A stretch of DNA of 21,180 nucleotides, from positions 1 to 21,180 of the forward strand of contig NZ_JBASXK010000122.1 of the NCBI RefSeq assembly GCF_049276915.1, in the 5' to 3' direction. Source of the DNA: Aestuariivita sp049276915. GTDB taxonomy: Bacteria > Pseudomonadota > Alphaproteobacteria > Rhodobacterales > Rhodobacteraceae. Positions 1 to 5,767 of the stretch are shown in pieces; positions within the stretch are counted from its first letter, which is position 1; every line of letters starts with the position of its first letter. Both the position numbers and the translations under genes were made by a program. The notes under the pieces were generated by a model, which made no database searches, had not been told where the DNA came from, and worked only from the letters and a program-made list of their open reading frames with translations.

Positions 1-673
1 CGGGCCCGCGATCATCGCTGTTGCCTTGCGTTGTCCTGGACAGATCATCAAAGGAGGCCACAGGTGTCTGGGTCAGCAGGAAAACACCGGCTCCAGAGGG
101 TGACGCCACCGGCCTGTGTTCGATCGAGGCAGACACGTGAGGCTTCGCCTCGGCGACGGGCTTTTCGAAGATGAACCTGTCGGTCAGGCCTGCAGGTGGC
201 ATGAGCGCGCCAGATGTCTCTGCCCCCTCAGCCGGTCCGGACCTGGCGCTTTTCATGACGGGGACACCGGACTTGATCCCGGCATCATCTGCATGGGTGT
301 GTACCTGCCGATCGTTCCTGTCGATCATGCGCGCCTTGTCTTCTGGCGATCCTGTTTCACCGTCGGCCTTTACCCCATGCGATGATGTGGCCGGCAGGTG
401 TTGGGGCATTGCATCGTTGGAAATCGCCCCCTGCATTTGTTCAACTTGGTCCGGATCGGCGGCCACTTCGGCTGCAGCCTCAGGTATATCCTGATCTTGG
501 TCAGTGCCGGCCCCAGCGTCAGGCAACGGATCCGCAGCGGGTTTCGCAAGAAGAGCGGCCAGAACGTTTCCGAAATCCCGTTGCGGCGATACAGTGGCAC
601 CAGGTTCCCCGGGGACACCAGCGCGGGGTACGACCATCGCAGGCGTCGGTGGCAAAAGTGGGTCGATCATCAT
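1..673 (-). CDS. fliK: Probable flagellar hook-length control protein FliK, N-terminal part (runs off left edge)
   Basis: The reverse frame from ATG at 673 stays open for 224 codons to the window edge, so the C-terminal half is missing. A GGAG ribosome site lies just upstream of the start. The visible protein begins MMIDPLLPPTP, has a short hydrophobic stretch FGNVLAALLAKP near residue 40, and is otherwise low-complexity, rich in Pro, Ala, Asp and Gly. That is typical of the secreted, disordered N-terminal region of FliK, the ruler that sets hook length; the conserved FliK domain is C-terminal and would lie outside the window. The gene is divergent from flagellar rod and chaperone genes, which supports a flagellar role. 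The name is inferred from composition and context; another secreted flagellar protein is possible. The coding frame itself is well supported by its uninterrupted length. Confidence 0.55.
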   Translation of the reverse strand, partial: MMIDPLLPPTPAMVVPRAGVPGEPGATVSPQRDFGNVLAALLAKPAADPLPDAGAGTDQDQDIPEAAAEVAADPDQVEQMQGAISNDAMPQHLPATSSHGVKADGETGSPEDKARMIDRNDRQVHTHADDAGIKSGVPVMKSARSGPAEGAETSGALMPPAGLTDRFIFEKPVAEAKPHVSASIEHRPVASPSGAGVFLLTQTPVASFDDLSRTTQGNSDDRGP

Positions 674-722
674 GGCTGCTCCGGGAATCGTCCTCAGTTG
701 AGCCCAACATGACCGCATCTGC

Positions 723-737
723 TTACCGGTTCTTTAC
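723..737. promoter_or_regulatory. Possible CtrA-like site in the fliK/flgJ divergent region
   Basis: The 112-bp gap between the divergent fliK-like gene and the rod-binding gene contains TTAC-N7-TTAC. CtrA, the alphaproteobacterial cell-cycle and motility regulator, prefers TTAA-N7-TTAA, so each half-site has one mismatch. Similar spaced half-sites occur upstream of flagellin and between fliI and flgB. This is a pattern match only. Confidence 0.25.
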
Positions 738-785
738 CGCTCTGCGGCACAGTCTCACAAAATCACTCCAATTCGAGGCAACAGC

Positions 786-1067
786 ATGATTCCCCCCAAC
801 CTGACCGAACACGCCCCTGCCCCGCAGATCCGAAACGACACCCAATTGCGCGAGGCCGCGATACAGCTTGAGGCGCGTTTTCTGGCTGAGATGCTGAAAT
901 CCGCTGGCCTGGGCGAGACGCGCAGCGAATTCGGGGGCAGCACCGGAGAGGATCAATTCAGCTCGTTCCTCGTTCAGGAGCAGGCGCTGCAAATGGCACG
1001 CGCCGGAGGAATCGGACTGGCGGAATCGATTTTTGATGCATTGAAGGAGCGTGGCAATGGCAACTGA
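786..1067 (+). CDS. flgJ: Rod-binding protein, FlgJ N-terminal-domain type
   Basis: This 93-residue protein corresponds to the rod-binding (scaffolding) domain of FlgJ without the C-terminal muramidase domain found in enterobacterial FlgJ. Family features are the segment LEARFLAEMLKSAGLGE (about residues 28-44), an acidic and glycine-rich linker (GGSTGED), and a C-terminal segment QMARAGGIGLAESIFDAL. In this family the protein caps or scaffolds rod assembly in the periplasm after export through the flagellar secretion apparatus. Stand-alone rod-binding proteins are usual in alphaproteobacteria, so the short length is not a truncation. It overlaps the next gene by 11 bases, which suggests translational coupling. 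The family call is good; the equivalence to FlgJ is by domain only. Confidence 0.75.
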   Translation: MIPPNLTEHAPAPQIRNDTQLREAAIQLEARFLAEMLKSAGLGETRSEFGGSTGEDQFSSFLVQEQALQMARAGGIGLAESIFDALKERGNGN

Positions 1068-1416
1068 ATCAGCACAGGATCTGGTCGGCGCACTTGAGGA
1101 CATTCTTGAGACAGAGCGTGCTGCGCTGCTGAAAGGGGATGTCGATGCCATGACCCGTTTGGCCGAAAACAAGGAACGTTTGATCGACCTGTTGAATGCC
1201 CGGACCGATCTGCCGCACACGGAACTGATCAGGCTGCATGACAAGATCACCCGCAATCAGAGTCTGATGAACAGTGCTCTGGAGGGGATTCGCGCAGTCG
1301 CCGCGCGCATGAGCGAGATGCGCCAAGTCCGGCAGGCACTGCACACCTATGATCGCTCTGGCTCGATCCGCAAGATCATCAATGATGCCGCGCGCCAGAT
1401 CGAAAAGCGCGCTTGA
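1057..1416 (+). CDS. flgN: FlgN-like flagellar export chaperone
   Basis: This is a 119-residue, highly helical, charged protein. The N-terminal half carries the FlgN-type pattern LEDILETERAALLKGDVDAM followed by LAENKERLIDLL, and the C-terminal half is a second amphipathic helix ending in an Arg/Lys-rich tail. FlgN family members are cytosolic chaperones that hold the hook-filament junction proteins FlgK and FlgL before export. ATG at 1057 is preferred because AAGGAG at 1044-1049 lies 7 bases upstream; a GTG two codons earlier (1051) would be too close to it. The start lies inside the end of the rod-binding gene. The family is inferred from pattern and context, since FlgN proteins diverge strongly in sequence. 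Confidence 0.6.
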   Translation: MATESAQDLVGALEDILETERAALLKGDVDAMTRLAENKERLIDLLNARTDLPHTELIRLHDKITRNQSLMNSALEGIRAVAARMSEMRQVRQALHTYDRSGSIRKIINDAARQIEKRA

Positions 1417-1460
1417 TCAGGGCGTTTCGTCTCAAATGCCGCGCAATGTCGCCAGGCGGT

Positions 1461-1490
1461 TTAGCAAAGCATTAGCATTTGGCCGCCAAA
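1461..1490. promoter_or_regulatory. Candidate cis elements upstream of flagellin (CtrA-like motif plus dyad)
   Basis: The 218-bp gap before flagellin contains no convincing small gene. It holds TTAG-N7-TTAG at 1461-1475, a near match to the CtrA pattern TTAA-N7-TTAA. Immediately after it is a perfect 6+6 dyad TTTGGC-C-GCCAAA at 1478-1490. I found no convincing sigma-54 (GG-N10-GC) or sigma-28 promoter here. The elements are read from sequence only. Confidence 0.3.
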
Positions 1491-1590
1491 GTGCCCTTGC
1501 ATCCCAAGGCGGATGGCGCGGCGAAGACACCATCGCGCACGCAATCGTCAGAAAGGCGTTTCGAGCTGCTCTTTCATTTGGGGCGGAGAG

Positions 1591-1603
1591 TTTTGGCGCA
1601 AAA
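1591..1603 (+). promoter_or_regulatory. Short dyad in the flagellin leader, possible mRNA-level control element
   Basis: TTTTG-GCG-CAAAA forms a 5-bp inverted repeat 31 bases upstream of the flagellin ATG, just before the ribosome site AAGGA at 1621-1625. In Caulobacter, FlbT acts on the 5' leader of flagellin mRNA, and flbT lies just downstream here, so a leader structure is a reasonable place to look. Nothing in the sequence shows that FlbT binds this dyad. Confidence 0.2.
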
Positions 1604-1634
1604 GCGTCATTGGAAGCAACAAGGAACCTGACTT

Positions 1635-2489
1635 ATGACCAGTATTCTGACGAACAACAGCGCAATGATCGCGCTGCAGACCCTCAAAACAATCAACTCG
1701 AATCTTGCAGACACCCAGAACGCGATCTCGACAGGCAAGGATATCGCAACCGCCAAGGACGGATCGGCGATCTGGGCAATCTCCAAGGTGATGGAGGCGG
1801 ATGTCGCGGGCTTTAATGCAGTCTCTGATTCCCTTGCACTTGGTGAATCGACCGTGGCTGTTGCTTCGGCAGCGGCGGATCAGATCGTCACCGTTCTGAC
1901 CGACATGAAAGAGCTCGCAATCTCGGCGAATTCGGAAAACGTGGATTTCGCGAAGATTCAGGCCGATATCGCAGAGCGTGCCGCGCAGGTTGACTCGATC
2001 ATCTCAGCTGCGCAGTTCAACGGCGCAAACTTGCTGGCAACCAGCGTGGATGGCAATGCGGGCGTGACAAGCCTGTCCGTGATTTCGTCGCTTGACCGGG
2101 TGGGTTCTGCCACACCAACACCCAGCACGATCACGGTTGATACGGTCGACTTTGAGGCAAACATCGACCTTTTGGGTGCAGGCAACCTGACCGCGATTAC
2201 AAACACAACAACTGCGGCGACGGCGCTTGGTGAAATCGAAGCCTTTCTGACACTCGCCATTGACGGTGCCGCTGCACTGGGTGCATCGGGCAAGCGACTG
2301 GAAGATCAACAGGTCTTTGTCGGCAAACTCTCGGACGCCATGAAATCGGGCATCGGCTCCCTTGTGGACACCGATATGGAAGCCGCCTCGGCACGGCTTC
2401 AGGCATTGCAGACCCAGCAGCAGTTGGGTGTTCAGGCGCTGTCGATTGCCAACCAGGCACCACAGACGCTGTTGTCGCTGTTCCGGTAA
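1635..2489 (+). CDS. fliC: Flagellin
   Basis: This 284-residue protein is a short alphaproteobacterial flagellin, the exported subunit of the flagellar filament. The conserved N-terminal D0/D1 helices are visible (NSAMIALQTLKTINSNL, then STGKDIATAKDGSAIWAIS, residues about 8-50). The C-terminal D0/D1 helices read LVDTDMEAASARLQALQ and QQLGVQALSIANQAPQTLL, ending SLFR. Between about residues 130 and 210 lies a Thr/Ser/Val-rich variable segment that would be surface-exposed. AAGGA at 1621-1625 supports the start. A hairpin terminator follows, and flaF and flbT, which control flagellin production in alphaproteobacteria, come next. There is no truncation or frameshift. The family assignment is secure; the symbol fliC is generic. 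Confidence 0.96.
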   Translation: MTSILTNNSAMIALQTLKTINSNLADTQNAISTGKDIATAKDGSAIWAISKVMEADVAGFNAVSDSLALGESTVAVASAAADQIVTVLTDMKELAISANSENVDFAKIQADIAERAAQVDSIISAAQFNGANLLATSVDGNAGVTSLSVISSLDRVGSATPTPSTITVDTVDFEANIDLLGAGNLTAITNTTTAATALGEIEAFLTLAIDGAAALGASGKRLEDQQVFVGKLSDAMKSGIGSLVDTDMEAASARLQALQTQQQLGVQALSIANQAPQTLLSLFR

Positions 2490-2496
2490 TGAGAAT

Positions 2497-2543
2497 GGCC
2501 GGGGTGCATCTGCGCTCCGGCCTCCAGCCTTTTCCCTTTTGAG
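2497..2543 (+). terminator. Hairpin terminator or attenuator after flagellin
   Basis: Positions 2497-2522 form an 11-bp stem, including two G-U wobbles, closed by the tetraloop ATCT. A T-rich tract follows (CCTTTTCCCTTTT). It lies 7 bases past the flagellin stop and 15 bases before the flaF start. It could make flagellin transcript much more abundant than the downstream regulators while allowing some read-through. Confidence 0.7.
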
Positions 2544-2558
2544 AGCCGAGGTCGACAC

Positions 2559-2930
2559 GTGAATGCGACATTGAGAGCGCAAAGCGCTTATGCAGCAGGA
2601 GCTGCCCCAACACGAACAGCAAAAAGCCTTGAGTATGAAACGATTGCGCGGATCACCCACAAGCTGAAAGTAACGGCCGCAACAAGAGAGGCAGACTTTG
2701 CCGCATTCGCAGTCGCGCTGAATGACAATCGCAGGCTTTGGCAGATCTTTGCCTCGGATGTCTCGTCCGATGCCAATGGCTTGCCGGAAACACTGCGTGC
2801 TCAGATATTTTCTCTGGCCGAGTTCACCTTTGCGCATACTCGCAAGGTTCTCGCCAGGACAGAGGACATCACAGACCTTGTCGAGATCAACACCGCGATC
2901 ATGCGCGGCCTGAATCCGGGGACATCTTGA
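2559..2930 (+). CDS. flaF: Flagellar biosynthesis regulator FlaF
   Basis: This 123-residue protein matches the FlaF family: SAYAAGAAPTRTAKSLEYETIARITHKL near the N-terminus, then DFAAFAVALNDNRRLWQIFASDV, and a helical C-terminal half with LAEFTFAHTRKVL. FlaF is a small cytosolic alphaproteobacterial protein needed for flagellin synthesis or export; in Caulobacter it works alongside FlbT in coupling flagellin translation to assembly. The start is GTG at 2559, with a purine-rich GAGG upstream; no in-frame ATG would preserve the conserved N-terminus. Its TGA directly abuts the flbT ATG, so the two are almost certainly co-translated. Family recognition is strong. Confidence 0.93.
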   Translation: MNATLRAQSAYAAGAAPTRTAKSLEYETIARITHKLKVTAATREADFAAFAVALNDNRRLWQIFASDVSSDANGLPETLRAQIFSLAEFTFAHTRKVLARTEDITDLVEINTAIMRGLNPGTS

Positions 2931-3335
2931 ATGGCTGGTCTTGTTCTGAAACTGGGTCCAAAGGAACGCGTCCTGATCAACGGTGCGGTGATCGAAAACG
3001 GGGACCGGCGCAGCCGGCTGTCCATTGTGACGCCGGACGCCAACGTATTGCGTTTGCGCGACGCGATTCATCCTGATGAGGCAACGACGCCGGTCAAGCG
3101 GGTCTGCTATGCCGCACAGCTTGTGTTGACCGGGGATGCAGGCCCGAAGGAAAGCCGCATGGCTTTGCTACGCCGCATCGAAGAGCTGAGCCAGGTTTTC
3201 AAGGATCCCGACAGTCGCGCATCCATCGCACAGGCGACACATGCGCTGGTCAATGATCAACATTACCTCTGCCTGAAGGCCCTGCGCAGCCTGCTTCCGC
3301 GAGAGGAACGACTTTTGGCGGCAAACCGCAGATGA
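2931..3335 (+). CDS. flbT: Flagellar biosynthesis repressor FlbT
   Basis: This 134-residue protein is FlbT. It begins MAGLVLKLGPKERVLINGAV, the usual small N-terminal beta region (about residues 1-45), and continues with a helical part containing RRIEELSQVFKDPDS and a C-terminal LKALRSLLPREERLL. In Caulobacter FlbT is a post-transcriptional regulator that acts on flagellin mRNA and lowers flagellin output until the hook is complete. The length and all family landmarks are normal. The start codon abuts the flaF stop, and the last bases overlap the next gene as ATGA. Placement right after flagellin and flaF fits control of filament supply. Confidence 0.96.
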   Translation: MAGLVLKLGPKERVLINGAVIENGDRRSRLSIVTPDANVLRLRDAIHPDEATTPVKRVCYAAQLVLTGDAGPKESRMALLRRIEELSQVFKDPDSRASIAQATHALVNDQHYLCLKALRSLLPREERLLAANRR

Positions 3336-4132
3336 GCTTTCAACCGGTTGTCCCTTTGTCCGGCATCGCCGGGTGGTCGTTCCTGCAACGGACATACGAC
3401 AGTCAATTCGCGGCGTTCAACGCATCCCCGCAGTTGCAGCGCGACACCGACTATTTTCGAGAGAACATCTCGAATGTCCTGACGGCTGAGGATCTTGTGT
3501 CGGATCGACGTCTCTTGTCCGTGGCGTTGGGCGCATACGGTCTGGCAGATGACATCGACAACCGCGCCTTTGTGCAGCGGATCCTGGAGGATGGTACAGA
3601 AGCGCGCGATGCGCTGGCCAACCGATTGGCGGATGAACGCTATAAGTCCTTTAGCGACGCGCTGGGTTTCGGGCCCAATCAGATCCCCCAGACGATCCTG
3701 CCCGGCTTTGCGGAACGGGTGATCGGCCTCTATGAAACCCAGCAATTCGAACAAGCTGTCGGTGCACAGGATGAGACGATGCGCATCGCCTTGTTCGCGC
3801 AGCGGGAACTGGCGGATCTGGCGCAAAGTGGAAAGAGCATGGAGGCGCAGTGGTTTTCGATCATGGGCTTGCCGCCGCTGCGCAGCATGATGGAAACGGC
3901 ACTGGGGTTGCCCGCCAGCTTTGGGCAAATCGATATCGACAAGCAGCTTGAAGTCTTTCGGGACAAAGCGCGCCAAAAGCTTGGAACAGACAGTATTACG
4001 GAACTTGTCCAACCCGAAAACCTGGACCGTTTGACCACTACCTATCTGGCGCGCTCACAGATCAACAGTTTTGGCCTGAACACCAGCAGTGCAAGTATTG
4101 CGCTGTCGCTGTTGGTTGCGTCACAGGCTTGA
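3332..4132 (+). CDS. DUF1217-domain flagellar-cluster protein
   Basis: This 266-residue protein has the look of DUF1217 proteins, which occur beside flagellar genes in Rhodobacterales and relatives but whose exact role is not established. Landmarks are the N-terminal GIAGWSFLQRTYDSQFAAF (about residues 11-29), DTDYFRENISNVLTAEDLVSDRRLL, and a repeated pattern of helical segments with Phe/Gly turns (FSDALGFG). No signal peptide or membrane segment is visible. It overlaps flbT by 4 bases (ATGA), so it is probably translated together with flaF and flbT. The coupling suggests a part in flagellar assembly or filament control. The family assignment is from recognition of conserved blocks; the function is unknown. 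Confidence 0.85.
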   Translation: MSFQPVVPLSGIAGWSFLQRTYDSQFAAFNASPQLQRDTDYFRENISNVLTAEDLVSDRRLLSVALGAYGLADDIDNRAFVQRILEDGTEARDALANRLADERYKSFSDALGFGPNQIPQTILPGFAERVIGLYETQQFEQAVGAQDETMRIALFAQRELADLAQSGKSMEAQWFSIMGLPPLRSMMETALGLPASFGQIDIDKQLEVFRDKARQKLGTDSITELVQPENLDRLTTTYLARSQINSFGLNTSSASIALSLLVASQA

Positions 4133-4187
4133 GTGAGCGCCATGACCCGGTATCCACTCCACTCTGCGTTGGCACTTTTCGGGCGAC

Positions 4188-4199
4188 CAGGTCACCGTG
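4188..4199 (+). repeat. Left copy of a 12-bp direct repeat bracketing the metabolic block
   Basis: CAGGTCACCGTG occurs here, 55 bases after the DUF1217 stop and 32 bases before the end of iorB, and again exactly at 17575-17586. The left copy is non-coding and overlaps an imperfect dyad, GGCGACC-A-GGTCACC at 4182-4196. It may be a target duplication or recombination junction. Confidence 0.5.
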
Positions 4200-4231
4200 C
4201 GCTCCTCGCTCCAAGCGCTGCTTTGACAGTA

Positions 4232-5767
4232 TCAGACGAAACTCCGCACCGTCGCGATGGCACCGGCCAAGGCCTCGCCTTCGGGGTCCTTGAGGGCAGC
4301 CTCGCGCAAACGGGCCATCCAGTCAGCAGCATCCTCGCGCCCGTTCAGAAGATCGACCGCCGCCATGACGGTGCCGAACTTCGTCAGACCGCGCGCATGG
4401 GTGTCGGAATAGCCTTTGACCAGGCGGCGGTTCTTGAGCAGTTCGACGGACAGGGCATAATCCTGCTCCAGAACCGCCAGGCTGTCGCGCAACCAGGTCT
4501 CAAGATGCGCCACCTCGACCGCGTGGCGCAGGGTGCGCAGGCGATAGCCCTTCAGCCCGCCAAGGACATGCAGCATGACGAATGATCGCAGCGTATGCGT
4601 GCGCAGGCGCCGCCCCTTGTTGAAGAGCCGGTTCAAGACGGCCATCCGCCTGGGGCTGGCCTCCCATCTGGCCCCCATTTTCGCAGGCATCAGGCTGACG
4701 ATTTCTTCTGCCCGGGGGTGAAAGAACTCGGTCAGTTCGATCAGGTTTTCCTCGGATGCACCCATCTCCTCGCGGATCCGCGACAGCCGCGGGGCACGGG
4801 TTTTCAGATCCGCCACCCGGATGATGTCGTCATAGGCCATGGCATTGGCGATGTATTTCGCGGCCGTGGCGCTGAGTTGCCAGTCATGGGCGGCATCATC
4901 GCGCGCGATGATCCGGTCGAGCCGATCAAGATAGGTTGTGCCATACGCGCAATCCTGAAAATCAACGACCTTCATCAACCCGGCCTGTGCCATTGCAATC
5001 ACGGGAGCTGGCAGCGCCCGCACACGCTGCATCAGTGCCTCCCAGGCCTTTATCCCGGCGGCTGGTCCTTCAAGTTTCGGGGCCGTCTCCGGTGAGGATT
5101 GGGCCACGGGTGCCACACCCTGAACCGCTGCGTCAAACCCTGCCGCGAATGCCCGCAGAGAGGCTTCCACGCCTTTGCCACTGGCCCGGATGGCATCCTC
5201 GAAGGCCTCGCGCGGAAAAGGCAACGCGCCGGATCCTGCCAAGGCACCAAAGAGGCTGGAGGAGATGACCGAGCCCTGCTCGACGGCCAGACGGTCCATA
5301 TCCGCAAGGATCAGATGTTGGGCTGCAATCTCGGCCGCTGCGCGGACTTCGTCGGCATTGGCGATGCCGTCACCGGGCACCGTCTTTTCCGACACGGCCA
5401 GCGCGCGATGTGTCGAGCCAATCAACACCGTACGGTCCGGCGTCACGAAACCGCGCATCACCGCGCGCCCCACTTCCATCATCTCGGCGGCGATCAGGAT
5501 ATCCACATCCCCGCTGGACGGTGCGAGGGCCAGGACCGGCTCCTGATCCGATGCCGGCAGCATCTCGATGTAATAGATCGTGGCACCAGTGCGCTGCGCC
5601 ACGCCCGCAACGCTGGTTGCCTGACAGAAATAGCCCTGAGACCGCGCCAGGGCCTCGATCCAGCCGGTCAGAACGCCCCCGCCCTGACCGCCGACGGCCA
5701 TGACCGCCAGCTTGATGATCTGGCCGACGCGCGCGTCGGGAACCTTTGGGTCCAGCACCATGTTCAT
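4232..5767 (-). CDS. iorB: Indolepyruvate:ferredoxin oxidoreductase, beta subunit (long form)
   Basis: This 511-residue subunit begins with a pyruvate-oxidoreductase gamma-type domain (about residues 15-210) containing the hallmark AVGGQGGGVLTGWI (residues 24-37) and VAGVAQRTGATIYYIEML. A long helical C-terminal part follows, including RRLVKGYSDTHARGLTKFG. It resembles the C-terminal DUF6537-type region of the large fused indolepyruvate oxidoreductases; archaeal IorB proteins are only about 200 residues. With IorA it oxidises aryl pyruvates and CoA to aryl-acetyl-CoA, CO2 and reduced ferredoxin in the cytosol. The start at 5767 is chosen because its ATG overlaps the iorA stop as ATGA and the conserved N-terminus follows; the frame extends another 47 codons upstream, but only as shadow of iorA. 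It is the last gene of the reverse operon. Confidence 0.92.
   Translation of the reverse strand: MNMVLDPKVPDARVGQIIKLAVMAVGGQGGGVLTGWIEALARSQGYFCQATSVAGVAQRTGATIYYIEMLPASDQEPVLALAPSSGDVDILIAAEMMEVGRAVMRGFVTPDRTVLIGSTHRALAVSEKTVPGDGIANADEVRAAAEIAAQHLILADMDRLAVEQGSVISSSLFGALAGSGALPFPREAFEDAIRASGKGVEASLRAFAAGFDAAVQGVAPVAQSSPETAPKLEGPAAGIKAWEALMQRVRALPAPVIAMAQAGLMKVVDFQDCAYGTTYLDRLDRIIARDDAAHDWQLSATAAKYIANAMAYDDIIRVADLKTRAPRLSRIREEMGASEENLIELTEFFHPRAEEIVSLMPAKMGARWEASPRRMAVLNRLFNKGRRLRTHTLRSFVMLHVLGGLKGYRLRTLRHAVEVAHLETWLRDSLAVLEQDYALSVELLKNRRLVKGYSDTHARGLTKFGTVMAAVDLLNGREDAADWMARLREAALKDPEGEALAGAIATVRSFV

Noticed and set aside
1480..1500. Possible sigma-54 promoter TGGC...TTGC upstream of flagellin
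   Set aside because: The GG and GC elements are 18 bases apart instead of the required 12.
1349..1816. 155-codon forward frame across the flagellin leader
   Set aside because: It overlaps the FlgN-like gene and the flagellin N-terminus in another frame and has no family features, so the leader is treated as non-coding.
2004..3071. 355-codon reverse open frame opposite flagellin, flaF and flbT
   Set aside because: Overlaps three well-supported genes and has a Cys/Arg-rich composition typical of a shadow frame.
4200..4225. Hairpin GCGCT-N10-AGCGC as terminator for the reverse operon
   Set aside because: Only a 5-bp stem with a large loop and no U-tract on the reverse strand; too weak to list as a terminator.
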